From an uncultured Porphyromonadaceae bacterium (GTDB lineage Bacteria > Bacteroidota > Bacteroidia > Bacteroidales > Muribaculaceae): DNA of 35,281 bases. A program made the position numbers and the translations under genes. Every line of letters starts with the position of its first letter. The first letter of the stretch is position 1. Below the pieces are notes generated by a model. The model was not told where the DNA came from and made no database searches. It worked only from the letters and a program-made list of their open reading frames with translations. The DNA is taken from positions 1-35,281 of the forward strand of contig URLF01000017.1 in NCBI GenBank assembly GCA_900548705.1, in the 5' to 3' direction. Below are positions 15,298-24,004 of the stretch, piece by piece.

Positions 15298-15319
15298 CCA
15301 GAATATTTTTGTACCTTTG
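15290..15319 (+). promoter_or_regulatory. Promoter of the lipoprotein gene
   Basis: TTTG (15290-15293), 18 bases, then TACCTTTG (15312-15319): a near-ideal Bacteroidota housekeeping promoter. It lies about 42 bases upstream of the ATG at 15362. Confidence 0.82.
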
Positions 15320-15361
15320 CAGCTATGAACCACTCCATTATGCTTAAAAACTGAAAATAAT

Positions 15362-16588
15362 ATGAATTATAAACTATTAATTCCGCTTGTGGCGATTGTT
15401 TGTTTGCTTTTTACAGCTTGCAACAAGGATGACATTTCACCCGGTAATCCGATGCTCTTGACGCATGAAATTCTGACGCCGGGAAGTGTAAAGTATGAAG
15501 GTAGCTCTGTAGATTGGGCCCCAAAATACTATTTCAAAGCAAACGGTAATGAGGGATTTATCGTGATGACTTGTGTGAATTTCGATGTGCTCAATCCTTT
15601 TTCGGGCGGTTCTTATACATACGATTGTGGATGGGCAACGCTCAAGGTGGGAGCCAATCAGTTGAGGATTCACTTTCCCCGTCAGGTTTCGGAAACCCCT
15701 GATACATACGAGGAGATTACAATCTCGACAAATGATGGAAAGAGAACAGCGAGGGCGATTATCTGTTTGTCCAGAATCTTTAAAGACGAAGGACAACCTG
15801 ATTCCAAACCGGAAGATTTACCTGAAGCAGCTAAGTTCAAGCTGATGGCAGAATTTACTCCTTTAATGCATATTGAAAGCCCGTTGCCAGCACCTCTTGA
15901 TGTGATAACGTTCAGGATAACAGACATGAACGGCCAATACAAGCCTGTTGGTTTTCCGGAGTTTTCACACTATTATGATTCTATTGTGTGGAGTGCCGAT
16001 AATTTCCCTCATACTTTCAAAGTGTATGATAATAAATTTACCGAAGGAAGTGCGGTAGAGCATCTTTCCACACAATGGAGTTCGCATTTCTTCAAAAGTG
16101 GCACAATAAAGAACCATCTTAAAGGTTATCGTCATGGAAAAGTGGAATATGAGACTTCACTCCATACAACGCTTTATAATCGCGATTTCTTAGGGCTTCA
16201 ATGGGGTACAATCGTCTTACAAAAGCCTGAGAATCTAACAGCCTATTGTCGATTGGATAGAGACTATGAATATAAAGTATATGACATAGTTGCAAAGAAT
16301 GGTGCTCCTTATTCTCAATTTATTCCGGTGAATCATAAATTGCTATCGGATGCAGACTTTCTGCCAACTACGAAAAAGGCCATCAAGTCACTGATGGAAA
16401 ACAATGTTGGCGAGGGACAAGATGGCAAAGGGAAAGAAAACCTATTCAAATGTCTGCCCGAAAAAGGAGTGACAGCCGAATGGTACTGGGAAAACAAAAC
16501 CACCCGCATGTTGATGTTGCATCGACTTTATGATGATACGGGTGAGTTGGCGCAAGAAATATACTATTTGCATGTAGAACCTAAATAA
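15362..16588 (+). CDS. Lipoprotein of unknown function (408 aa)
   Basis: The N-terminus is a lipoprotein signal peptide (hydrophobic residues 4-17, lipobox LFTAC with the cysteine at 20, then NKDDISPG). The protein should be lipid-anchored, either in the periplasm or surface-exposed. The mature part has strand-rich segments, Cys-containing stretches (MTCVNF, TYDCGWATL) and a long C-terminal domain with GVTAEWYWEN near the end. No enzyme motif is recognised, and the first half resembles the BACON-like beta modules seen in many Bacteroidota lipoproteins only in a general way. The gene is more AT-rich than the flanking element genes, suggesting separately acquired cargo. Its promoter overlaps a TetR-type operator. 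Confidence 0.85.
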   Translation: MNYKLLIPLVAIVCLLFTACNKDDISPGNPMLLTHEILTPGSVKYEGSSVDWAPKYYFKANGNEGFIVMTCVNFDVLNPFSGGSYTYDCGWATLKVGANQLRIHFPRQVSETPDTYEEITISTNDGKRTARAIICLSRIFKDEGQPDSKPEDLPEAAKFKLMAEFTPLMHIESPLPAPLDVITFRITDMNGQYKPVGFPEFSHYYDSIVWSADNFPHTFKVYDNKFTEGSAVEHLSTQWSSHFFKSGTIKNHLKGYRHGKVEYETSLHTTLYNRDFLGLQWGTIVLQKPENLTAYCRLDRDYEYKVYDIVAKNGAPYSQFIPVNHKLLSDADFLPTTKKAIKSLMENNVGEGQDGKGKENLFKCLPEKGVTAEWYWENKTTRMLMLHRLYDDTGELAQEIYYLHVEPK

Positions 16589-16595
16589 CAATCCT

Positions 16596-16694
16596 ATGAG
16601 TAGTGGTGATTATCTCATTCCCGCTTTTATCGGTACAGTTGTGTCATTTTGTATAACTTCAAAAATGTTGTATCGCAAAATGTTTATTTGTTAA
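16596..16694 (+). CDS. Possible membrane micropeptide (32 aa)
   Basis: An ATG seven bases after the lipoprotein stop opens a 32-codon frame, MSSGDYLIPAFIGTVVSF and so on, with one predicted membrane-spanning segment. The position, immediately downstream in the same direction, is compatible with translation, but such a short frame could arise by chance. Confidence 0.25.
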   Translation: MSSGDYLIPAFIGTVVSFCITSKMLYRKMFIC

Positions 16695-16755
16695 TATGTA
16701 TATGACAGGCATCTGTTCCGCACAACATCTGCAAACTGCGAATCATTAAAGTACA

Positions 16756-16968
16756 ATGAAAAAATATCTTCAAGGAATACAATGTCTTATAATAGCAATC
16801 TGTATCATTTTAATGATAGCTTGTGAAATGAGACCTATCTCAAGATTATTTTATCTGTGCCTGATAATAGTCATGGTAACTAATTTATTTTCAGATAATA
16901 AATCTATCAAACGGAGTGGGATAATCTTAGGTCTTGTCTGCATACTTATTCTCATAATGTATTATTAA
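16756..16968 (+). CDS. Small membrane protein (70 aa)
   Basis: A strongly hydrophobic short protein. Segments at about residues 8-24 (IQCLIIAICIILMIAC), 30-44 (RLFYLCLIIVMVTNL) and 54-70 (SGIILGLVCILILIMYY) are separated by short polar turns, giving two or three membrane passes. The region is AT-rich like the lipoprotein before it. No family is recognised. It lies 40 bases upstream of the BatD-like gene and could be co-transcribed with it. Confidence 0.6.
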   Translation: MKKYLQGIQCLIIAICIILMIACEMRPISRLFYLCLIIVMVTNLFSDNKSIKRSGIILGLVCILILIMYY

Positions 16969-17007
16969 AACCCGTTGGTAGCCTATTGCTACATTAAAAT
17001 CATTGAT

Positions 17008-18339
17008 ATGTTGCATTTCTGGATATGGGTCTTCGTGTTATTGGCAGGAGTTCAGGTGTGCGCCTCGACTATAGCAGACTCCGTGTATTTCCACATAAAT
17101 GCCGACACGGTACGGGAGATCCGCGTGGGACAAGTGGTGGAACTGACGTATGCGCTGGTCAATGCACAGTTCGATTCGGTTTCTCCTCCGGTGTTCAACA
17201 GCAGCATTGAAGTGATAGAAGGTCCGAAGCCACATGAAGGCAGCAGCTACGCCGTTATAAACGGCGTGGAAAGCAAGAGCCATGAAAGCGGATTCCGTTA
17301 TCTTGTGCAGTTCAGACAGAGCGGTGAGGTCGAACTCCCCTCCGCATCCGTAAAGGCAGGCAACCGAACATATACCACCCCGGAATGCCGTGTAACCGTA
17401 CATCCTGCCGTAGTGGATATGAACAAGCTGAAATGCCGCTTGAAGGTGGGGCGGCTGGCAGGCGGTTACTCAAAATACTGTGCCACTCTTACCTGCAATG
17501 CCTGTCCCGACCAAAACCCGCCCCTGCTGTCCATCAACGGAAAAACATACCGACCTACCTGCAAGTCCTTTTCAAGTTCCAACGGCAAGGAAGAATACGT
17601 TTACGAGTATTTCTTTAACGATGACAGTTATGAAGTGTCCTGCGAGGAACTGACATTTGGCGGCAAGCCCTATTCCGTCAAGCCGAAAAAGGGCAAATTA
17701 GCCGGTGCGGACTTCCTTATTGCCATCGTGGTTTCAGGCGCATTGTTCGAGTTGGTATGGTGGCTTGCCTCCAGACGCCGCTACCGTGAGGAGAAGGATG
17801 CCCTTCTTGCCGAATTCGTGTTGGAAAAGAAGGCTCTGCCTCTGACTGTAAGCTGGGCATACACACATTATGGCGTATCGCACACGCTATTGCTTTTTTC
17901 CGTGCTGCTTCTTACCATGACGGGAGTGACGATCTATACAGGCAGCCTGTTCATGTCTGCCTTTTTCTGGCTCGGCATTGCGTTCGTGCCGCTTGCATAT
18001 CTGTCTTATCGTAACCAGCGGCGCAAGTTGGATTTCCAAAGCATACCAACTACGCTGAACGAGCATGCAATCTACGACAGGATATACAATCTTTCGGTAA
18101 CTTATGACTGGGATGTTGACCATTACGGTGAAGACTGCATCGTGGCGCATACCAATCCTGCCATTTGGCATCTGACATGGGGAGAGCAGATTTTCATCGT
18201 GTTCGACAAAGGGCAGGTATGGGTAAACAGTGTGAACGACCTGAACAAGCGTACTTCGCCATTCTCGTTTGGTTATGCCAAACGGAACATTCAAAGAATA
18301 AGGGACGCACTGACACATGGTGCAGCTATTAGAGATTAG
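17008..18339 (+). CDS. BatD-like membrane protein
   Basis: About 443 residues from the ATG at 17008. The earlier start at 16975 adds 11 residues before what is clearly a signal peptide (MLHFWIWVFVLLAGVQVCAS), so I prefer 17008. The mature part begins DSVYFHINADTVREIRVGQV and has the extracytoplasmic beta-domain pattern of BatD proteins (FRYLVQFRQSGEVELPSASVKAGNRTY). Membrane segments follow near 240-255 and, as a pair, near 295-335, with a charged C-terminal cytoplasmic domain. BatD proteins normally sit in bat (aerotolerance) operons with von Willebrand-domain partners; here none is present. The family call rests on the N-terminal domain. Confidence 0.72.
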   Translation: MLHFWIWVFVLLAGVQVCASTIADSVYFHINADTVREIRVGQVVELTYALVNAQFDSVSPPVFNSSIEVIEGPKPHEGSSYAVINGVESKSHESGFRYLVQFRQSGEVELPSASVKAGNRTYTTPECRVTVHPAVVDMNKLKCRLKVGRLAGGYSKYCATLTCNACPDQNPPLLSINGKTYRPTCKSFSSSNGKEEYVYEYFFNDDSYEVSCEELTFGGKPYSVKPKKGKLAGADFLIAIVVSGALFELVWWLASRRRYREEKDALLAEFVLEKKALPLTVSWAYTHYGVSHTLLLFSVLLLTMTGVTIYTGSLFMSAFFWLGIAFVPLAYLSYRNQRRKLDFQSIPTTLNEHAIYDRIYNLSVTYDWDVDHYGEDCIVAHTNPAIWHLTWGEQIFIVFDKGQVWVNSVNDLNKRTSPFSFGYAKRNIQRIRDALTHGAAIRD

Positions 18340-18428
18340 GAAACACACCTGCCGGGTAACGTTTTCCACAAGAAACAACACCAACAGGTGATCTTACAAA
18401 TACATTATCAACAATAAAGCGCACAAAT

Positions 18429-19019
18429 ATGTACGAAAAGTTTTTAGATAAGAACCTAAATAATATCAGGCAAGCAGTAGATGATACCTTTATTGCTAAA
18501 TATGCCGATTTGTCTTATCCCGAACTGACTACTTTATGGCAAGAAGTCGGGCTGGGCAGTTATTGTGACGGGATGCTTAAAATCATAAATCCGTCCGATT
18601 ATCAAGATGTGCTAAACTCTTGTTATGTCATGGAGTATGATAAATCGTTTCTGCCGTTCATGTGTACGGCTTTCGGTGATGTCTTTGCCTACGTAAAGAA
18701 CCCGAAACTGAATAACTACATCGTTTATCTGAATGTCAGATACGGAACGTATTTAATACTCCCTGATAATCTTACAGTACTTCTTAATAAGATAATTTTC
18801 AATCAAAGTTTCTTGAAAGGTTGGTTTGATTTAGAAAATTATCCTGTAATACAAGAGAAACTCGGAACGCCTAACATTGATGAATGTTTCGGGTATTCCC
18901 CTCTATTGGCAATGGGTGGAAGTGAGAACTTTGAAAATATTGAGATAGTCAAGACACTTCCATACATTGATATTAGCACGCAAACAATCGGCAGATTTAA
19001 GCGGTCTGATAAACTTTGA
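18429..19019 (+). CDS. GAD-like / DUF1851 (Tdi1-type) immunity-like protein
   Basis: A 196-residue soluble protein. The N-terminal half has ELTTLWQEVGLGSYCDGMLK followed by INPSDYQDVLN, the pattern of GAD-like domains. The C-terminal half contains ECFGYSPLLAMGGSENFEN and a following IEIVKT, typical of the DUF1851 family that includes the T6SS immunity protein Tdi1. Such proteins often neutralise polymorphic toxins. No toxin gene is adjacent, so it could be an orphan immunity gene protecting the host against neighbours. The family call is from memory of motif patterns; the immunity role is inferred. Confidence 0.75.
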   Translation: MYEKFLDKNLNNIRQAVDDTFIAKYADLSYPELTTLWQEVGLGSYCDGMLKIINPSDYQDVLNSCYVMEYDKSFLPFMCTAFGDVFAYVKNPKLNNYIVYLNVRYGTYLILPDNLTVLLNKIIFNQSFLKGWFDLENYPVIQEKLGTPNIDECFGYSPLLAMGGSENFENIEIVKTLPYIDISTQTIGRFKRSDKL

Positions 19020-19104
19020 GGTTAGAACAGGTTGATAACAACGCAGGATAACGGACAAGCCGTTCCCTGCTAACCATTATGAGCAACAAAAAGAATAGCG
19101 AACT

Positions 19105-19614
19105 ATGATGCAATGGATAAAGAAACTGTTTGGGATAAGATGTCCCGAACAGATAACGGAAGAGTTGATAGAGCGTCTTCCTGCCGATAAGCTCTGTCGG
19201 AAATACATCGACGGAGAATTGGCAAGCGACATGGAGAGCGAAGTGTTCGACAGCATAATGTGCGCGGTGGAACTGGACGCGGAAGTCATCAACGGCGGGT
19301 TCAACCAATACTACTACAATTCCGGTGGCGAACGTGCGCAAAAAGCCGAGGACACCTTTGTCAAGCTCGGAGCTGACCGGGTCGCTGATGTCGTGAAACG
19401 AGCCAACAACCAATATGCCGCCAACCGTGATGAACTGCAATCAGCATGGGACGGAACGAAGGAAGGATTCGCCCACGGCTATAAAGAGAAGCTCTTTGAT
19501 GCCTTCGATGATGAGTATTATGCCTTGATGAAGAATGACCGGCAACTCTACACGATGATAGGCACATACATCAAGCAGCATCCGCAGGAGTTTCTCACAA
19601 AAACGACTGGGTGA
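19105..19614 (+). CDS. DUF4375 / DMP19-type protein
   Basis: A 169-residue acidic protein with the hallmark AEVINGGFNQYYYNSGGE at about 59-76, followed by helical segments (FVKLGADRVADVVKRA) characteristic of DUF4375, the domain found in the Neisseria DNA-mimic protein DMP19. Starts at 19105 and 19108 are both possible. It is 85 bases after the immunity-like gene and 26 bases before the RteA-like kinase, so it may share a transcript with the kinase. DUF4375 proteins are also common in immunity-gene clusters, so either a DNA-mimic or an immunity role is possible. Confidence 0.78.
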   Translation: MMQWIKKLFGIRCPEQITEELIERLPADKLCRKYIDGELASDMESEVFDSIMCAVELDAEVINGGFNQYYYNSGGERAQKAEDTFVKLGADRVADVVKRANNQYAANRDELQSAWDGTKEGFAHGYKEKLFDAFDDEYYALMKNDRQLYTMIGTYIKQHPQEFLTKTTG

Positions 19615-19640
19615 AATGTGCTGTTAAAATAATTATTCAT

Positions 19641-21968
19641 ATGGACATATCCCGAGTCCCGATAGTTTTAGGCTATTTGCTGATACTTATCCTGACTGTC
19701 ACCATAGGCTATGCCTATTACAATGAGGAGCAGACATTAGTTTCTATGGAAACTGAGTCCCGTAATACCAATAATGTCCGCTGTGAGATTAACAGATTGA
19801 ACATGCATCTAACAACATTGACAATGATGGGCGAGACAGCATTTGAATGGACTGACATGGATCGGGACAGATATCATCGCCAGAGACTCCATATCGACAG
19901 CACACTGTGTGAGTTCAGCCGGATTTTCATCTCGGATGCAGCCGAGATAGACAGCCTCCGTATTCTTCTTGAGGACAAAGAGAAGAAACTGCTCCAGCTT
20001 GCAGAAATATACCGGCGTCAAAAGGCTCTCGGCGACGAGATGGCCAATAAACTGCCCGTGATAGTTAGCCAGAGCGCCAAAGAGGAGCCAAAGAAGCCGA
20101 AGCGCAAAGGTTTCCTCGGTTTATTCGGCAAAAAGGAAGAACCAAAACCTTCTGCCACTACGACCATGCTGTACAGCTTCAACCGTGGTCTCATGGCAGA
20201 GCGCAGGGCGCAGAACGAAAGCCTTAAAGCCCATGCAGACAGCCTGTCATGGCAAAACAGGAATCTTAATGTCCGCTTGCAGAATCTGATAAGTTATCTT
20301 GACGGTAAGGCTCAGGCTGATCTCAGGCAACAGGAACTTGAGATTGCAGCTACCCGTGAAGAGTCATATCGTGATATAGGTGTACTAACCGCCATAACCC
20401 TACTGATGCTGTTCGTTTCTTATGTCATAATACACCGCGACATGAAGCGACGAGACCGGAACAAGCGCAAACTTGAGGAAAGCATACGTCAGAACCGGTC
20501 GCTGCTTGAGATGCGGAAGAAGATTATCCTCACGATATCCCATGACATACGCGGACCGCTAAACGTGATAAGCGGCAGTGCAGAACTTGCCATTGACACC
20601 CGCGACAAAAGGAAACGCGACGGCTACCTGAACAATGCACGGTACCTTTGCCGCCACGTGGTTCACCTTCTCAACAACCTGCTGGATGTTTACCGGCTCA
20701 ATGAGGCGAAAGAGACCCCGAACAATGTCCCGTTCAGGCTGAACGTACTGTTTGACAGGATAGCAATCGGTGCGGCGCAGATAATCAATGACAAGGGTCT
20801 GCTGTTCAAGCACGATTACAGGAATATTGATGTGACGGTAATCGGGGACGAGGACAGGATAGAACAGATTGCCGACAACCTGCTGTCGAATGCCGTCAAG
20901 TTCACACAATCCGGTTCCGTTGGAATCGCGGCATCATACGAAGGCGGCCTGCTGGTAATGGATATCAGCGATACTGGCATCGGTATGTCGGAAGAAACAA
21001 TAGACCGCATATTCAGACCGTTCGAGCGTGCCGACAACGTGGAGCATATAGAGGGGTTCGGACTCGGACTTTCCATCACCAAAGGACTGGTAACCATGCT
21101 CGATGGAACTATTGACGTGATAAGCAATGTCGGCAAAGGCACAACTTTCCATATCGCCATACCGCTTGAACTGACCGGGAATATAGAGTCTGCCAATATC
21201 CCCGAAGTAAAACCTGTCGGTGTTTTGCGTCTGCCGCATAATGTAATCGTTATAGACGATGATCCGCTCCAGCATGATATCATAAGCGAGATGCTTGAAC
21301 GCAACGCTGTTTCGTGTACGGTATGCGCCACAGCCTCTGATGTGGTGAAGGCGATGCGTGAACGCGACTACGACATATTGCTCACAGACATAAATATGCC
21401 CGGCACCAATGGATTTACTATGCTTGAACTGTTGCGCAAGTCCAATATAGGTAATTCGCGGACAATCCCGGTGGTGGCAATGACAGCCAGGGACGATGAC
21501 GAGAACCGACCGCTGATACAATGCGGGTTCTCCGGCTGTATATTCAAGCCTTTCTCCATGCAGGAACTGCTTGAGCGCATATCCATTATAATGGCCAAAT
21601 CATTGCCGACTGGTGGAGACCGGATTGACTTTTCCCCACTTATTGCAAATGTTGCCAATCCCGTAGTCATATTGAAAGGACTTGAGGAATCAACATACAA
21701 CGACATCGCAGAACTGAAAGAGTCTGCCGCTAAAGGTGACAAAAAAGCCATCTCATACGTTTTGCACAGGATTAAGCCGGTATGGGAATTGCTCGGAATA
21801 GAAAGTAGGCTGCAACCGTTAAGAAATTCTGTCAAGAAACGGAGTGCAACCACGGCTGATATTGAAAGCCTTGTGGCAGATGTGATTTCGGCAATGGAGA
21901 ATCTGATTGAGAATATAAACGAAGAACTGGAAACAATAAAGGATGAAGAGCAGGCTACTGATAGTTGA
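19641..21968 (+). CDS. rteA: RteA-like hybrid sensor histidine kinase
   Basis: A 775-residue tripartite sensor from the ATG at 19641 (the frame opens 30 bases earlier). An N-terminal membrane segment (residues 6-27) and a second one near 249-265 enclose a helical sensor region that includes an internal Lys/Pro-rich stretch. The HisKA motif TISHDIRGPLN has His301. The ATPase N-box is DNLLSNAVKFT, with DTGIGMSEETIDRIFRPF and GFGLGLSI after it. A receiver follows, with IDDDP and phosphoacceptor Asp583 in LTDINMPG. The C-terminus has SYVLHRIKPVWELLGI with His709, resembling an Hpt domain. It overlaps rteB by 26 bases. In CTnDOT the RteA/RteB pair switches on excision and transfer in response to tetracycline; no tetQ is visible here, so the signal may differ. 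Confidence 0.9.
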   Translation: MDISRVPIVLGYLLILILTVTIGYAYYNEEQTLVSMETESRNTNNVRCEINRLNMHLTTLTMMGETAFEWTDMDRDRYHRQRLHIDSTLCEFSRIFISDAAEIDSLRILLEDKEKKLLQLAEIYRRQKALGDEMANKLPVIVSQSAKEEPKKPKRKGFLGLFGKKEEPKPSATTTMLYSFNRGLMAERRAQNESLKAHADSLSWQNRNLNVRLQNLISYLDGKAQADLRQQELEIAATREESYRDIGVLTAITLLMLFVSYVIIHRDMKRRDRNKRKLEESIRQNRSLLEMRKKIILTISHDIRGPLNVISGSAELAIDTRDKRKRDGYLNNARYLCRHVVHLLNNLLDVYRLNEAKETPNNVPFRLNVLFDRIAIGAAQIINDKGLLFKHDYRNIDVTVIGDEDRIEQIADNLLSNAVKFTQSGSVGIAASYEGGLLVMDISDTGIGMSEETIDRIFRPFERADNVEHIEGFGLGLSITKGLVTMLDGTIDVISNVGKGTTFHIAIPLELTGNIESANIPEVKPVGVLRLPHNVIVIDDDPLQHDIISEMLERNAVSCTVCATASDVVKAMRERDYDILLTDINMPGTNGFTMLELLRKSNIGNSRTIPVVAMTARDDDENRPLIQCGFSGCIFKPFSMQELLERISIIMAKSLPTGGDRIDFSPLIANVANPVVILKGLEESTYNDIAELKESAAKGDKKAISYVLHRIKPVWELLGIESRLQPLRNSVKKRSATTADIESLVADVISAMENLIENINEELETIKDEEQATDS

Positions 21969-23259
21969 GGACAACGTAACTCTATCGCAGATGCAGAAGG
22001 ACTGGCTGACTCGCGAGGGATATGAGGTTACGACCGCAATAGATGCAGTCGTGGCTCGCAGGCATTTACGCAAAACGGATTTTGACCTTTTGCTCTCGGA
22101 TGTGCGGCTGCCCGAAGGGGATGGACTGTCATTGCTTGCTTGGCTGAAGAAAGAGAAGCCGGGAATTCCTGTTGTCATAATGACGGAATATGCCTCGTAT
22201 CCCGATGCCGTCAAAGCCATAAAGATGGGCGCGAATGACTATCTGCCTAAACCAGTACACAGGGAGCGCCTGTTTGAGATTGTGAAGGAACTGGTGCATC
22301 CGGCTGTGACCATACAGCATTCGCTCGAACGGCTTTTCAAGCGAGACAGCGCGAAGGCGCATGAGGCTTTGCATCTGGCCGAGCTTGTGGCTCCGGCCGA
22401 CATATCGGTGCTGATTCTCGGCGCCAACGGAACCGGCAAGGAGTCCATAGCACGTACCATTCATTTCAACAGTCCACGGAAAGACGAGCCGTTTGTCGCA
22501 GTGAACTGTGGCGCCATACCGCCGGAACTTATTGCCTCCATGTTCTTCGGCCATGTCAAGGGTTCTTTTACCGGTGCGGATTCCGACAGAAAAGGATATT
22601 TCGACGCGGCGAAAGGGGGCACACTGTTCCTTGACGAGATTGGCACTCTACCTTATCACACTCAATCCTCGTTATTAAGGGTTTTACAGGAGAATGTATA
22701 TATGCCGGTCGGAGGAAACACCGAACGCCGTGCCGATGTGCGCATAGTTGCGGCCACCAACGAGGATATGGAGAAATCCATCGCCGAAGGTCGTTTTCGC
22801 GAGGATCTTTATCACCGCCTTTGCGAGTTCGAGATACACCAGCCATCATTGGCGGAATGTCCCGAAGATATCCTCCCGTTGGCCGAGTTCTTCCGCAAGA
22901 AGTTCTCTGATGAGCTTCACAAGGAGACATCCGGGTTCAGCGCAGATGCCGAGCGGCTTATGCTGGCACACTCATGGAGCGGCAACATACGCGAGCTTCA
23001 AAACCGTGTGCGCCGGGCAGTTCTTATTTCCAAAGCACCTGTTATCGCGGCATCGGATTTGAATATCCGTAAATCCACAAGTGATAATGTCACAAAAGTC
23101 GTTCCCGATTTACGCCCGATTAAAGATGACGAAGCTGAAAAGCAACTGATCATCCGCACCTTGGAATCATGCAACGGCAACAAGACAAAGGCGGCGAAAA
23201 TGCTTAACATCAATCCTACGACATTATACCGCAAGATGAACAAATACGGTATAAAGTAA
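21943..23259 (+). CDS. rteB: RteB-like sigma-54-type response regulator
   Basis: A 438-residue NtrC-class regulator. The receiver domain has Asp53 in LLLSDVRLPEG and Lys103 (DYLPKP). The AAA+ domain has Walker A GANGTGKES (160-168), a GSFTGA sigma-54 contact loop (207-212; usual form GAFTGA), and GGTLFLDEIG as Walker B. The C-terminal Fis-type helix-turn-helix includes NGNKTKAAKMLNINPTTLYR. Its start overlaps the kinase gene by 26 bases, so the pair is translationally coupled. It would act on element promoters for excision or transfer. The exact target sites are not identified here. Confidence 0.93.
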   Translation: MKSRLLIVEDNVTLSQMQKDWLTREGYEVTTAIDAVVARRHLRKTDFDLLLSDVRLPEGDGLSLLAWLKKEKPGIPVVIMTEYASYPDAVKAIKMGANDYLPKPVHRERLFEIVKELVHPAVTIQHSLERLFKRDSAKAHEALHLAELVAPADISVLILGANGTGKESIARTIHFNSPRKDEPFVAVNCGAIPPELIASMFFGHVKGSFTGADSDRKGYFDAAKGGTLFLDEIGTLPYHTQSSLLRVLQENVYMPVGGNTERRADVRIVAATNEDMEKSIAEGRFREDLYHRLCEFEIHQPSLAECPEDILPLAEFFRKKFSDELHKETSGFSADAERLMLAHSWSGNIRELQNRVRRAVLISKAPVIAASDLNIRKSTSDNVTKVVPDLRPIKDDEAEKQLIIRTLESCNGNKTKAAKMLNINPTTLYRKMNKYGIK

Positions 23260-23300
23260 CATTTATGCCCTGACAGACAGCCCTTCTCGCTACTTTTTTG

Positions 23301-23308
23301 TAACTTTG
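23301..23308 (+). promoter_or_regulatory. Promoter -7 box downstream of rteB
   Basis: TAACTTTG, an exact match to TAnnTTTG, lies 42 bases after the rteB stop and reads into the foldback sequence at 23382-23503. A clear TTTG -33 box was not found, so an activator may be needed. Confidence 0.5.
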
Positions 23309-23381
23309 GGGCGTGAAATAGAAAAATACAGGTAGGCGTGTTCCAATATGCCTGCCTTTACATACATAAGTTCGCAAGAGT

Positions 23382-23503
23382 CTCAGACAGAAATCTGGCA
23401 GTTGATGTTTAAGGAGAATCATTGCGTAATACTTATGCTGTGCGTACCGCATAGCGTGGTGTTGCGTATTCTCCTTACGGTTTTGCCAGAACCGCTGTCT
23501 GAG
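23382..23503 (+). ncRNA. Long foldback, candidate structured leader or small RNA
   Basis: Four nested complementary pairs occur in order: CTCAGACAG (23382-23390) with CTGTCTGAG (23495-23503); TCTGGCA (23394-23400) with TGCCAGA (23484-23490); TAAGGAGAAT (23410-23419) with ATTCTCCTTA (23468-23477); and TATGC (23434-23438) with GCATA (23449-23453). A smaller hairpin AGGTAGGC/GCCTGCCT lies at about 23330-23358. Together with the promoter box upstream this suggests a transcribed structured RNA or leader before the RibD-like gene. A MITE-like repeat is the main alternative. It fills the 296-bp gap 23260-23555, where I see no convincing gene. Confidence 0.5.
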
Positions 23504-23555
23504 TGCGTGGACATCGCGCTTTTTCTTTTGCAATGTAACAGAGAAATGAAACGAC

Positions 23556-23972
23556 ATGGCAACGGTACGCATCATAACGGCAATGACTATCGACGGTTTC
23601 CTCCCGGATGCCGACAATCTCTTGATGCGTTGGCTTATGACCGATGCCAAAGGGTTCCGGCGCTGGCATGACATAGGCACATACACCCTCCAAGCGGATT
23701 ATCCGGTCCTTGATCTTGTATGTGACAAGGACAGCACCGCCAAATCCTGCATATACACCGTTGAAGTGTCGGATTTGGACGGGATGGAGCTTATGACGCG
23801 GCTCTTCCGTTACAATATAATAGACGAACTGGTAATCCATATTTTGCCTGAGATTGCAGGAACAGGAACCCATATCTTTCAAAACGGCGTGCCGTCAGGG
23901 TGGACATTAAGCAAATCCACCCGGTTAAAGAACGGGATTTGCCGAAACATCTACCGGCGCAAAGCGCGATAA
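23556..23972 (+). CDS. Short RibD-C / dihydrofolate-reductase-like protein (138 aa)
   Basis: The N-terminus MATVRIITAMTIDGFL and the C-terminal DELVIHILPEIAGTGTHIFQNG followed by GICRNIYRRK match the first and last strands of the RibD C-terminal / DHFR-like fold. The family is usually about 170-190 residues, and the central segment (with the usual G-R-x-T motif) is missing or replaced here, so it may be non-catalytic. It stands between the rteB-proximal foldback and the HTH genes. Proteins of this type appear in the regulatory part of several Bacteroides conjugative elements, so a regulatory or accessory role is possible. Function is uncertain. Confidence 0.68.
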   Translation: MATVRIITAMTIDGFLPDADNLLMRWLMTDAKGFRRWHDIGTYTLQADYPVLDLVCDKDSTAKSCIYTVEVSDLDGMELMTRLFRYNIIDELVIHILPEIAGTGTHIFQNGVPSGWTLSKSTRLKNGICRNIYRRKAR

Positions 23973-24004
23973 TCTCGCAATAGACTATTGCATACCGCTG
24001 GAAA

